Shown in pieces: positions 7,570-16,239 of a stretch of DNA of 44,121 bases. This stretch comes from Methanobacterium sp. (GTDB lineage Archaea > Methanobacteriota > Methanobacteria > Methanobacteriales > Methanobacteriaceae), in contig JAHRFX010000043.1 in assembly GCA_019084405.1 (NCBI GenBank), forward strand, positions 1 through 44,121, in the 5' to 3' direction. Position 1 is the first letter of the stretch. Each line of letters begins with the position of its first letter. Both the position numbers and the translations under genes were made by a program. Under the pieces are notes generated by a model. That model saw only the letters and a program-made list of their open reading frames with translations. It was not told the origin of the DNA and ran no database searches.

Positions 7570-7843
7570 TAATAATTTTATATAATATTATAATACTTAT
7601 ATTTTTGGAAAATTAACATGATGGCCAATAGAACACTTTGAAGTAAGCAACGCACTTTTCGAAAAATTATTAAAAGACAAATTCGATGAATAGATTTAAA
7701 ATTAGACTCTTCTTTCTATGTAGGAAGATATATACTTAAATAAGCAATATTCACCGAAACTTAAATTGATATAAAACTTAAAAAACTAGTAGATCCGATT
7801 TATTTACTTAAAAAAATTTCATATTATTATTTGGGCGATTAAA

Positions 7844-8250
7844 ATGAAATATTTATTAGTTCTCCTTATGAGGATTAATAGATGAAAGAAGCGGAATTAG
7901 CACCATAGATAGATATGGTCAAGCAATAGCAATGAAAAATGGTTTTCACAAGCTAAAGCTCCTAAAGAAGTAGCACTGAATAAACTTCAATAATGTGATG
8001 CCGTAGTTTTAATATTAGGGTTCAGATACTGTTCAATAGATGATGAAGAAGGAATTTCAATTACCGAAATTGAGTTCAATGCTGAAAAAAAAGTCTTGGA
8101 TACATGTATTTGTATTTCTAAAAAGTAATTTGAAGTTAAATGGAAGAGTGAAGAAAAAGATAATGGTGTTGATCAGAAAATTAATGCGTTCAAAAATGTG
8201 ATATTGTTTAGGCATATGGAGAAGCAATGAAGTTTAAAGATGTTAATTAA
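7844..8250 (+). pseudogene. Decayed DUF4062-domain gene
   Basis: Conceptual translation with frame changes gives pieces that fit a DUF4062 N-terminal domain: LIDERSGISTIDRYGQAI, then SQAKAPKEVALNKLQ, a TAA, and CDAVVLILGFRYCSIDD, EEGISITEIEFNAEKKV. The order (an E-R near the start, C-D-hydrophobics, G-x-R-Y-x-S, S-I-T-E-x-E) is the recognisable part. At least two in-frame stops and two frameshifts interrupt it. DUF4062 domains often head NTPase or effector proteins in conflict and defence loci. The 270 bases upstream (7570-7843) are AT-rich and show no gene. Confidence 0.6.
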
Positions 8251-8909
8251 TTTTCTTTGGTTAAATTATTTATAGAAATAATTGGATATGATTCTTTCTT
8301 TAATTTTTGATTACCCTCTGCAGGTAAATCAACAACTAATATAGGTCTTATCTGTTCTTTAGCAAAATTTACTGTGTGCATAGTTCCACCTTCAGTAGCA
8401 GTTTCTACAACAATAACTGCCATAGAAATCCCACTTATAATTCTATTCCTCTTAATATAATGGTAATTTTGAACATTGGATCCCTTATTTCGTTCAGAAA
8501 TTAAAAGACCATTTTTATCAAGTATTTTATTTGCAATATGGATGTTTTTTTTAGGAACAATTTTATCTACAGATGAAGGTAAAACACCAACGACCGGTGC
8601 TTCAACCTTGAGCGCTGATTTCATAGCTAGTGAATCCACTCCTAAAGCAAGACCAGAAACTATAATAAACCCGTTTTTCCCATAGAGTCTAGCAATTTTT
8701 TCTGTAGCTTTTGCGGCATCCTTAGTGGGTTTTCTTGTACCTACTATAGCAACTGAAGGCATATTTAGTAGTTGGGTATTTCCAATAGCATATAACTGGT
8801 CAGGAGAATCCTTAATATTATTTAATAAGTAAGGATAATTTGGTGAATTCCTAGATATTTCAACTATTGTATCTTTTGGAGTATCTTGAATCAGTTTCTT
8901 TTGAATCAT
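8247..8909 (-). CDS. dprA: DprA/Smf-family (SLOG) nucleotide-binding protein, 220 aa
   Basis: The Rossmann-like DprA core is evident: SVAIVGTRKPT (52-62), IIVSGLALGVD (82-92), LLISE (135-139), YIKRNRIISGISMAVIVVE (151-169), EGGTMHT (173-179) and a final VVDLPAEGN. In bacteria DprA protects incoming single-stranded DNA and loads RecA; related SLOG proteins also occur as antitoxin or nucleotide-sensing parts of conflict systems. The C-terminal winged helix of bacterial DprA is absent. The start lies 3 bases after the stop of the ComF-like gene, so the two are an operon. Its end overlaps the DUF4062 remnant on the other strand by 4 bases. Confidence 0.88.
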   Translation of the reverse strand: MIQKKLIQDTPKDTIVEISRNSPNYPYLLNNIKDSPDQLYAIGNTQLLNMPSVAIVGTRKPTKDAAKATEKIARLYGKNGFIIVSGLALGVDSLAMKSALKVEAPVVGVLPSSVDKIVPKKNIHIANKILDKNGLLISERNKGSNVQNYHYIKRNRIISGISMAVIVVETATEGGTMHTVNFAKEQIRPILVVDLPAEGNQKLKKESYPIISINNLTKEN

Positions 8910-8912
8910 TAT

Positions 8913-9731
8913 TTACCAGCCTATAGTTTTTGCTAATGTTACAACAACTACATATGAAGCTTTATTTTCTTCTAATATCTTAATACAAGATTTGACTGTA
9001 TTACCTGACGTATAGATATCATCAAACAATAAAACTCTTTTTCCAGATACTTTATCATCACAAGTTAAACTAGCTAAGTGTTCATCAACTGAAGGCCTAT
9101 CTTTACCGCTGAATTTAGGTTTACGAATGTGTTGAACTCTTTTTAAATAATCAGTACCATTTTCTATAGTTAGTTTTTTTGACAATAGATCAGTTAATAG
9201 GCGCTGCGAACGTGCAACCATCCCAGAACTACTAGGAACTGGTACAATGACATCAAAATCAAGTCTGCTATCTTTAATACCTTTAATTAAATATTTTGCA
9301 AACTCTCTAGCTTCAGGTTCATATACATATTCATAAATGCTTTTAAACCTAGGGAAAATTTTTCTCGAAAACAAATCTGGATTTTTATATTTGGGCCTAT
9401 ATCTAGCAATAAAATAATGAGAGTAATTAGATTCTATTTTTTCGTGTTCTAAAAATTTTGGTACATCTTTTAAAGGTTTATACTCCCCGTATTTTTCATT
9501 TAGATATTCCCTATCTACAGATTTTTTAAGTTTAATTTCATTTTTTATTTCAGGTTGAAAATTTTCAAAATAAATTATCTCAGGCTTAAATTTAGCAATC
9601 AATTTTTTTCCGTCCTCAATTTTTTCTTCACAATGAAGACAGACCTCATCATATTCATCAGTGCGAAAAAAGGAACCACAATATATACATTGGATTCGTT
9701 CAATTGGTAATTCATTTTTTTTTGGAGACAT
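8913..9731 (-). CDS. ComF-like zinc-ribbon phosphoribosyltransferase, 272 aa
   Basis: An N-terminal zinc ribbon (Cys15-x2-Cys18 and Cys31-x2-Cys34) precedes a charged middle region. The C-terminal half is a type I phosphoribosyltransferase of the ComF type: VIVPVPSSSG (about residue 183), KPKFSGKDRP, and the PRPP loop LLFDDIYTSGNT (234-245). I chose ATG 9731 because GGGGGATT precedes it; an upstream ATG at 9782 has no ribosome binding site. It is the first gene of an operon with dprA. ComF and DprA are DNA-uptake proteins in bacteria, but a PRTase plus a DprA-like protein is also the domain set of the PsyrTA toxin-antitoxin system as I remember it. Either role is possible here. Confidence 0.83.
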   Translation of the reverse strand: MSPKKNELPIERIQCIYCGSFFRTDEYDEVCLHCEEKIEDGKKLIAKFKPEIIYFENFQPEIKNEIKLKKSVDREYLNEKYGEYKPLKDVPKFLEHEKIESNYSHYFIARYRPKYKNPDLFSRKIFPRFKSIYEYVYEPEAREFAKYLIKGIKDSRLDFDVIVPVPSSSGMVARSQRLLTDLLSKKLTIENGTDYLKRVQHIRKPKFSGKDRPSVDEHLASLTCDDKVSGKRVLLFDDIYTSGNTVKSCIKILEENKASYVVVVTLAKTIGW

Positions 9732-10281
9732 ATAATCCCCCTGTACGATTGGCTGGTGAAAACTACAAAAATTACTAATCAATCTTAAAAATTACTTATT
9801 AAATATTTTTTAAATCTGCAATTATATATTTTTAATCAATCTTAATACAGGATATTAGATAATAAATATTCTTTGTTTATAACAATATATAACCTATATA
9901 AAAAAATTAATAATACTTTTTTTATAAATTTATGCAAAAATTATAAAAATTGGAGGAATCCTCACATATTTATAACAATAAATACTATTAAAAGTTTAAA
10001 TCATTAAATGAAGTATTTATTGAACTATCACAATATAAATCAAAGTTATACCAAATATAATTAATATTAAATATATTTTTTTATGATGGACTGGATGCTC
10101 AAATACGTATAATATAAAAATAACTGCATTCTGACCTTTAAATTCTAAAAATGTAAATTTATTAGTAGCTTATATAATATAAGAACGAAAATAAACATCT
10201 ATATAGCAGATCTCAAAAAGATTTTTCAACTGAAAAATCGATAAAAAGCATTTTATTAAAACACCCGAAAAGTTGATATAA
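9732..10281. other. Long AT-rich intergenic region with repeats
   Basis: About 550 bases separate the divergent ComF-like gene and the cofactor gene. The 13-base direct repeat TAATCAATCTTAA occurs at 9776-9788 and 9833-9845, in the likely promoter of the leftward operon. An exact 11-base inverted repeat, CAATAAATACT (9976-9986) and AGTATTTATTG (10012-10022), lies further right. GGAGGAATCCTC near 9952-9963 is a short near-palindrome. No gene is seen. Confidence 0.6.
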
Positions 10282-11271
10282 TTGATTATTGAAACTCATT
10301 CCAGACTACATTTAACTTTAATTGATCTAAATGGATCCCGGGGTAGAATGGACGGTGGTGTGGGAATCACCATTAAAGATCCCCAATTAGTCATCAAAGC
10401 TCAAATAAGAGATCAGGGCATCCATGTCAATTTTGAGGATTCTAATAACCTGGATTCAAAATTGATGGATGAATATACTCAAAAGATTATAAAATCTGCC
10501 TTAAATACTATTCAATACTTTAATCTTGATGGAGGTTTTGATTTCACGGTAGTAAAAACCTATCCAGCCCATTCGGGATTAGGATCAGGTACCCAGTTAT
10601 CTCTGGCCACTGCCAAATTAATAACCGAACTCCATCAACTAGAATTGGAAACAAATAAAATGGGGCAGATGGTGGGCCGGGGAGGCACATCAGGCATCGG
10701 GGTTGGTGCCTTTAGTCATGGGGGTTTCATAGTGGATGGGGGCCATAAGATAAAAGAAAAAACAGGTTTTCTCCCTTCTTCGGCATCCAATGCATCACCG
10801 CCTCCGTTAATTGCCCGTTATGATTTTCCAGAAGATTGGAAATTGGTTCTGGCCATACCTGATATCAAAGAAAGGATTTCTGGTTCTAAAGAAATCAATA
10901 TTTTTCAAAATTATTGCCCTATTCCCCTGAGGGAAGTTGAAACTCTTTCCCATATTATCCTGATGAAAATGATGCCGGCTGTTTTGGAACATGATCTGGA
11001 TGATTTTGGAGAAGCCATTAATACTATCCAGAACATCGGGTTTAAACAGATTGAAAGAAAACTTCAACATAAACTAATCAGTGAAATCTGTGAATCTATG
11101 CTGGAAGCGGGTGCTGCTGGAGCAGGTATGAGTTCTTTTGGGCCAACTACATATGCTATAACTGATAATAATCCGGGAGAAATAATAAAGGCCATCGAGG
11201 ACACAACAGAGAATATGAATTGTTATATTACCCAACCTCAAAATAGTGGATCACGTTGTTATAATGAATAA
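10282..11271 (+). CDS. mptG: Beta-ribofuranosylaminobenzene 5'-phosphate synthase
   Basis: This GHMP-like enzyme joins PRPP and 4-hydroxybenzoate or 4-aminobenzoate, releasing CO2 and pyrophosphate, in the first committed step of the aryl part of tetrahydromethanopterin. Diagnostic segments are the N-terminal SRLHLTLIDLNGSRGRMDGG, the Gly/Ser loop AHSGLGSGTQLSLATA (about 97-112) and GRGGTSGIGVGAFSHGGFI (about 132-150). The length of 329 aa fits the family. The start is TTG 10282 after GTTGAT; the family N-terminus begins at this point. It is followed 46 bases on by another cofactor gene, but I see no proof of an operon. Confidence 0.92.
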   Translation: MIIETHSRLHLTLIDLNGSRGRMDGGVGITIKDPQLVIKAQIRDQGIHVNFEDSNNLDSKLMDEYTQKIIKSALNTIQYFNLDGGFDFTVVKTYPAHSGLGSGTQLSLATAKLITELHQLELETNKMGQMVGRGGTSGIGVGAFSHGGFIVDGGHKIKEKTGFLPSSASNASPPPLIARYDFPEDWKLVLAIPDIKERISGSKEINIFQNYCPIPLREVETLSHIILMKMMPAVLEHDLDDFGEAINTIQNIGFKQIERKLQHKLISEICESMLEAGAAGAGMSSFGPTTYAITDNNPGEIIKAIEDTTENMNCYITQPQNSGSRCYNE

Positions 11272-11317
11272 AAAAATATAATCCCTCGTTACTAACCAAT
11301 ACTTCAGGAGCCATTTT

Positions 11318-11806
11318 ATGATAGAACCAATTACGGGAAAAGTATGGAAATTTGGGGATAACATTGATACTGATGTTATAATCCCTGGTCGCTATTTGAG
11401 AACTTTTAGTTTGGATGATTTAGCATCACATGTAATGGAAGGAGTAAGGGATGAATTTGCAGGTAAAGTGGATAAAGGTGATATAATAGTCGCTGAATGG
11501 AATTTTGGATGTGGATCTTCCAGGGAACAGGCTCCCGTGGCATTAAAACATGCTGGTGTTTCTGCTATTATTGCCAGGTCCTTTGCGAGAATTTTCTACA
11601 GGAATGCTATTAATATCGGGCTTCCGGTAATTGTAGCAGATATTGAAGTGCGTGAAGGGGAAAAAATACAAATTGACCTGGAAAAAGGTGAAATAGTAAA
11701 TTTAACCACAGATAAAAGTTTTCAAATAGAACCCTTTAAAAAATTCATACTGGAAATACTTCAAAACGGTGGATTGGTGGACCATTATCTACAAAAAAAG
11801 CCATAA
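11318..11806 (+). CDS. hacB: Methanogen homoaconitase / isopropylmalate isomerase small subunit
   Basis: This is the small (swivel) subunit of an aconitase-family hydro-lyase, 162 aa, with FGDNIDTDVIIPGRYL at the start and NFGCGSSREQAP (63-74) in the active-site loop. The specificity loop reads YLRT (26-29), which in methanogens marks the homoaconitase of 2-oxosuberate (coenzyme B) synthesis, while the leucine enzyme has YLVY-like loops; this distinction is known from the Methanocaldococcus pair. It needs a large subunit encoded elsewhere. AGGAG precedes the ATG. Confidence 0.88.
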   Translation: MIEPITGKVWKFGDNIDTDVIIPGRYLRTFSLDDLASHVMEGVRDEFAGKVDKGDIIVAEWNFGCGSSREQAPVALKHAGVSAIIARSFARIFYRNAINIGLPVIVADIEVREGEKIQIDLEKGEIVNLTTDKSFQIEPFKKFILEILQNGGLVDHYLQKKP

Positions 11807-11902
11807 TTTAATTAATATTTTATAAAGTTGAACAATATATAAATATATAAAATAAATTCTACTGATTAAACTACTTATTGATTTATAAGGGAGTAATATA
11901 AA

Positions 11903-12535
11903 ATGAGATGTCCCATATGTGGATCTGATTCTTATGAAGTATTAAAATCTAAAAAAGAGACCTCTAAATCTAAACTTATTGAGAAACTACTTTTAAAATG
12001 TAAAGAGTGTCAGACGGTTTTTAGAAATGAATTAAGTCACAATAAACCGGTCAAATTCCGTATTATTGTTAGTGAACATGAAAAATCATATAAAGACTTG
12101 GTGGAAGTATATCCCGATGAATTACTCAAGGTGGGGGATGTGCTTCCTTTAGGAGAAATCAGGGTTGAAATTACTTCGCTAGAGACTAAAAAAGGTTCAA
12201 GAGTTTCTAAAAGTATTGTAAGTGATTTGGATACTATATGGGGATCTTCTCTGGATACAATGGCCCGGGTTGGAATTTCAATCGATTTTCATGGAAGAAT
12301 ATCATCTTATAAGGTTGAAGTGGAACGGGATTTTATATTTACTATAGGGGATCTGGTAAAAATAGAAAAGACTATATTTAAAATTAAATCATTTAAAACC
12401 ATGGACAGGAAGATGAGAAAAGGTTCCGCAAATGCGGGAGTAATTAAAAGGATTTATGGAAGGCCTTTTAAATCTAATACCTTTAATCATGATTTGACCA
12501 GCAAAATAGTCAAATCTTCCACTTTAAAAAGTTAG
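11903..12535 (+). CDS. HVO_0476-family zinc finger protein, 210 aa
   Basis: An archaeal protein with an N-terminal zinc ribbon, CPICG (Cys3, Cys6) and CKEC (about Cys33, Cys36), followed by a beta-rich region (YPDELLKVGDVLPLGEIRVE, then SLETKKGSRVSK). The architecture fits the HVO_0476 family, present across euryarchaea and without a firm role; an RNA- or translation-linked function is often guessed from such ribbons. AAGGGAGTAA precedes the ATG. The PCMT gene follows 41 bases later on the same strand. Confidence 0.75.
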   Translation: MRCPICGSDSYEVLKSKKETSKSKLIEKLLLKCKECQTVFRNELSHNKPVKFRIIVSEHEKSYKDLVEVYPDELLKVGDVLPLGEIRVEITSLETKKGSRVSKSIVSDLDTIWGSSLDTMARVGISIDFHGRISSYKVEVERDFIFTIGDLVKIEKTIFKIKSFKTMDRKMRKGSANAGVIKRIYGRPFKSNTFNHDLTSKIVKSSTLKS

Positions 12536-12576
12536 TTAAAATTCAAGTTCAATAATTGCAATTTAGTGGGGTTATT

Positions 12577-13236
12577 ATGAGTTTAGAAACGTACTTACCA
12601 AGGAAAGAATTGGTGGCCCGATTAGAAAGTTATGGAATTATCCACTCACCATCAGTTAAAAAAGCCATGGAGACTGTTCCCAGGGAGGAATTTTTACCAG
12701 AGGAATTCCAATCACGTGCTTATTTAGATGAGCCTTTACCTATTGGTGAGGGTCAAACCATATCAGCCCCCCATATGGTAGCCATCATATCTGAAAAACT
12801 GGCTTTAAAAAAGGGAATGAATGTTTTAGAGATAGGTACTGGATTTGGATATAATGCAGCTGTTGTGGCGGAGATACTTGGTGAAGAAGGCCATTTATTC
12901 AGTATCGAACGAATCAATTCCCTGGCTGAAACAGCTAAAGAAAATTTAAAGCGCACAGGTTATGCTAAGAGGGTCACAGTTATAGTGGGAGATGGTACTC
13001 GGGGTTTGCCTGAATTTGCTCCCTTTTCGAGGATATATGTTACCGCTGGTGCTCCGGATATACCTGAAAGTCTGAAGAATCAGCTAGAGATAGGTGGAAA
13101 ACTTATAATCCCGGTGGGGTCATCTAATTATAATCAGGAGTTAATAATGATTGATAAAATTAGTGAAAACAAATTTGAATCTAAAAATTTAGGCGGCGTG
13201 GCATTTGTGCCGCTTATAGGTGAATATGGATGGTAA
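12577..13236 (+). CDS. pcm: Protein-L-isoaspartate O-methyltransferase, 219 aa
   Basis: The enzyme methylates isoaspartyl residues of aged proteins with S-adenosylmethionine, starting their repair. The family pattern is complete: ETVPREEFLPEEF, LPIGEGQTISAPHMVAIISE, the SAM loop VLEIGTGFGYNAAVVAEI (about 84-101), then VTVIVGDGTRGLPE and IYVTAGAPDIPESLKNQL. I start at ATG 12577, after a GTGGGGTTATT ribosome binding site; a TTG at 12556 is in frame but less likely. Cytoplasmic. Confidence 0.92.
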   Translation: MSLETYLPRKELVARLESYGIIHSPSVKKAMETVPREEFLPEEFQSRAYLDEPLPIGEGQTISAPHMVAIISEKLALKKGMNVLEIGTGFGYNAAVVAEILGEEGHLFSIERINSLAETAKENLKRTGYAKRVTVIVGDGTRGLPEFAPFSRIYVTAGAPDIPESLKNQLEIGGKLIIPVGSSNYNQELIMIDKISENKFESKNLGGVAFVPLIGEYGW

Positions 13237-13388
13237 TATAACCTTCAAGATATTTTAATCATTTCAATTTTTCCTGAATTTTCTAAAAACCACAGGATTC
13301 AATTATTTTTTTATCTAATTTCTAGAGGCCCAACTATTATTTAATGATATCAAAGCTTGGTGTTTTTTTACTAAATTTATTTAATGCA

Positions 13389-13408
13389 CTGTCTCCTATA
13401 GGGGGCAG
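13389..13408. promoter_or_regulatory. Hairpin in the leader of the methylthiotransferase gene
   Basis: CTGTCTCC and GGGGGCAG pair over 8 bp (six Watson-Crick, two G-U) around a TATA loop, a GC-rich island in an AT-rich spacer, 32 bases before the ATG at 13441. There is no T-tract after it, so it is not an obvious terminator. It could shape translation of the gene or be the end of a small RNA. Confidence 0.4.
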
Positions 13409-13440
13409 ATTAAGATAATAAAAGTCAAATAGAGGATAAA

Positions 13441-14718
13441 ATGAAAGTTTACATTGAAACATTTGGATGCACCTTTAATCAGGCTGACTCACAAATAATG
13501 GCAGGAATACTATCTGCAGAAAATATAAATATAGTTTCTAATCTGGAGGATTCCCAGGTGGTCATTATAAACACCTGTTATGTGAAACATCCCACCGAAC
13601 ACAAGGTTATAAACCGCATACAGAAGATTCAAAAAGATTTTCCAGAAAAAAAATTAATTGTAGGGGGGTGTATGGTTGAAATTGAACCAGATAAATTATC
13701 CCGAATCGCACCTGAAGCAGGATGGATAGGGCCACATCAAATTCAAAAAGTACCCCAACTGGTTAAATCAGTTCTTGATGGAAAAAACGATCATCTTACT
13801 GGAATATCTTCTGGATGTAAGGTTGGGCTTCCAAAAATTCGTTCTAATCCTTTGATTCATATTATCCAGATATGTGAAGGATGCATGGGTAAGTGCACTT
13901 ACTGCTGCACCCGATTTGCCCGGGGAGGATTACAGAGTTATCCTAAAAAATTAATTGTGGAAGAAGCCCTTCAAGCACTATCAGAAGGATGTGTGGAAAT
14001 TCAATTAACTGCACAGGATACAGCAGCCTATGGAAAGGACACTGGTGAAAAACTTTCAGATTTAATAAATGAGATAACTGCTCTGGAAGGTAATTTTCGT
14101 CTTAGAATTGGTATGATGCATCCTAAAAGCATGATGGATGATGTAGACGGTTTAATAGACGCATTTAAATCTAATAAGGTTTACAAATTTATTCACATCC
14201 CTATTCAAAGCGGCAGTAATCAGGTCCTTGCAGATATGAATCGTTGCCACACAGTAAATGAATACCAGGCTATTATTAATAACTTTAGAAGGGAAATACC
14301 TGAAATTACCCTGGCCACGGATATTATAGTGGCCTATCCCACAGAAGATGAGGAAGCATTTAAGGATACTTGCGATTTCTTAAAGGAAATTAAGCCTAAT
14401 TTCGTCCACATATCCAAATATAAGCATAGACATTTAGCTGAATCATCTAAAATGGATGAAATTGAATTTAAAGAACTTAAAAGACGTTCTAAGATGATTG
14501 AAAAAATTAAAACTGAAATTACCCATCAGAATAACCTTGGATACATTGGAACCATTCAGGAAGTTTTAATAGTAGAAAAGGGTAAAAAAGGTGGTTTTAT
14601 TGGTAGGACTAATTCTTACATGCCCGTAGTTGTTAAAGATGTAAAAACAGGGGAATTTATGCATTTAGAAATCAAGGATTCTACCAGTACCTACTTAAAA
14701 GCATTTAATGATGGATAA
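13441..14718 (+). CDS. tRNA N6-threonylcarbamoyladenosine methylthiotransferase (archaeal MtaB/CDKAL1 type)
   Basis: A radical-SAM methylthiotransferase that adds the 2-methylthio group to t6A37 of tRNAs. The UPF0004 domain holds cysteines 10, 46 and 77 for the auxiliary cluster; the radical-SAM cluster motif is CMGKCTYC (Cys148, 152, 155). HIPIQSGS (about 257) and a C-terminal TRAM-like domain (about 360-425) follow. The archaeal/eukaryotic subfamily is indicated by ETFGCTFNQADSQIM and by CCTRFARGGLQSYP. Length 425 aa is normal. A promoter and GC-rich hairpin precede it; GAGGATAA is the ribosome binding site. Confidence 0.9.
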   Translation: MKVYIETFGCTFNQADSQIMAGILSAENINIVSNLEDSQVVIINTCYVKHPTEHKVINRIQKIQKDFPEKKLIVGGCMVEIEPDKLSRIAPEAGWIGPHQIQKVPQLVKSVLDGKNDHLTGISSGCKVGLPKIRSNPLIHIIQICEGCMGKCTYCCTRFARGGLQSYPKKLIVEEALQALSEGCVEIQLTAQDTAAYGKDTGEKLSDLINEITALEGNFRLRIGMMHPKSMMDDVDGLIDAFKSNKVYKFIHIPIQSGSNQVLADMNRCHTVNEYQAIINNFRREIPEITLATDIIVAYPTEDEEAFKDTCDFLKEIKPNFVHISKYKHRHLAESSKMDEIEFKELKRRSKMIEKIKTEITHQNNLGYIGTIQEVLIVEKGKKGGFIGRTNSYMPVVVKDVKTGEFMHLEIKDSTSTYLKAFNDG

Positions 14719-14865
14719 ATAAACTGATTAATGATTTAAATTTAAAAATAGCTGCTTTTATTTTTCATCAGGAATACTAAAAAAAATATCTATTTAAATT
14801 TATAATCAAAATTAGAATTTATTTAATTATTAATATTCATTTTTAAAAATAAAACCTGTAATAAA

Positions 14866-14939
<74 letters not shown>

Positions 14940-14940
14940 A

Positions 14941-15012
<72 letters not shown>

Positions 15013-15044
15013 TAAAGGGCGTCCATCTAGGTTATAGCTGTATT

Positions 15045-15062
15045 CCTATATAACCTTTTCCC
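15045..15062 (-). promoter_or_regulatory. Promoter (TATA/BRE) of the tRNA pair
   Basis: On the minus strand AAAAGGTTATATAGG is a good archaeal BRE plus TATA box; the TATA core (15047-15053) is about 38 bases before the tRNA-Val 5' end, leaving a short leader. Confidence 0.6.
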
Positions 15063-15474
15063 TTAACTGGAGGAAATCTTTTATTTTATACAAATTTATT
15101 TAATTAAATCTAGTAATGCCCTTAATAATGCCAGAACTTTTTACCAGGAAAACCCTGACTCTCCACAATATTTATTTAGATAGGGATTTTATTTTAAAAT
15201 TTTATGAGAATAAAAAAACTGAGTAATTTTCCATACAAATCTACTATAACTATACTTATAGAATACTGCAACTAAACTAATAGATAGCCCTATTCCTATA
15301 ATTAAATAACCCTTGCTTTAAATTATAATGCACCTAGATTGATTGATATCAATTTAACATAGGATAGTAAGGTATGTGGTGATGATTAAATCAGCATTCT
15401 CTAATCATTAAAAAATTTAAAAGTAACAAGCAAAAAAGTAAAAATAAAAATTTTTAATTATTGTTTTAAACGAA
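15063..15474. other. Gene-free AT-rich region
   Basis: About 410 bases between the tRNA promoter and the 3' end of the rubrerythrin gene. A perfect 12-base palindrome, ATTGATATCAAT, lies at 15342-15353. A nine-codon ATG frame after GGTG near 15380 is too short to call. No other gene or RNA is seen. Confidence 0.5.
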
Positions 15475-15966
15475 TTAATCGACTTTTATAAATTCTTCAA
15501 CAGGGGCATTGCAGATGGGGCATTTTTCAGGTGGTTTTTCTTCTACCGTATTCCCGCACCAGTTGCAAACATAGTAATCAACCATTACCTTTGATTCTAT
15601 ATTTTCCAGGGCTTTTTGATAGAGCAGGGCATGAATTTTTTCCACCTGGTTGGCCACATCAAAAGTCCACTCCGCCTGTTTATCCCCTTATTTTTTAGCT
15701 TCTTCAATAAAATCAGGATACATTTCTTCAAATTCTGCAATTTCACCTTCAATTGCAGTTCGCAGGTTTTCTTTAGTGCTTTTAATACCACCCATTGCAT
15801 CTAAATGGTTATGGGCATGCACTGTTTCTGCTGCTGCAGCTGCTCTAAAAAGCCGTGCGATATGAGGATATCCTTCCTGGTCGGCTTTTTTAGCAAAAGC
15901 CAGATATTTTCGGTTTGCTTGAGATTCTCCTGAGAATGCTTCTTTTAGATTTTCCATGTTGCTCAT
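15475..15966 (-). pseudogene. Rubrerythrin gene with one in-frame stop
   Basis: Rubrerythrin is a peroxide-reducing di-iron protein of anaerobes. The ferritin-like part (residues 1-92, with FSGESQANRKYLAFA and ETVHAHNHL) and the C-terminal rubredoxin domain (CNWCG and CPICNAP) are both well kept. They are in the same frame, separated by a single TAA (15688-15690, codon 93) in the context EEAKK-stop-GDKQAEWTFDVANQ. Relatives have an acidic residue there as far as I recall, so GAA to TAA is the simplest change. Without the stop the protein would have 163 residues, the normal length. The stop could be a true nonsense mutation or a sequence error; TAA is not a known recoded codon in methanogens. 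Confidence 0.85.
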
Positions 15967-16239
15967 ATTACATATTCTCCTTTAAGATCGGATTAATTAT
16001 TAAAATATATTATAATATAAAAAAATCTTCCTATTAACTTAATTTAATAGCAAAGTACTTTAATTTTTGGATTTAGGTGGATAAATAATTTTATTTTATC
16101 TAAATCAAAATTAAATCTGTTAATAAATGGCTTTCCTTTAGGGTGATACAAAACAAATCAACAGAAATTATTAATTAAAACCATTTTTTTAAAAAAATAA
16201 AAAGAGTAAAATTAAAAAAAAATTGAAATAGGAGCTAAA

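Noticed and set aside
9732..9782. Upstream ATG (9782) as the start of the ComF-like protein
   Set aside because: No ribosome binding site precedes it, while GGGGGATT stands in front of ATG 9731 and the zinc ribbon follows soon after.
15375..15415. Nine-codon ATG frame after GGTG
   Set aside because: Too short, no context and no similarity; likely chance in AT-rich DNA.
15688..15690. Recoding of the rubrerythrin stop as a special amino acid
   Set aside because: The codon is TAA; pyrrolysine uses TAG and selenocysteine TGA, and no recoding structure is evident.
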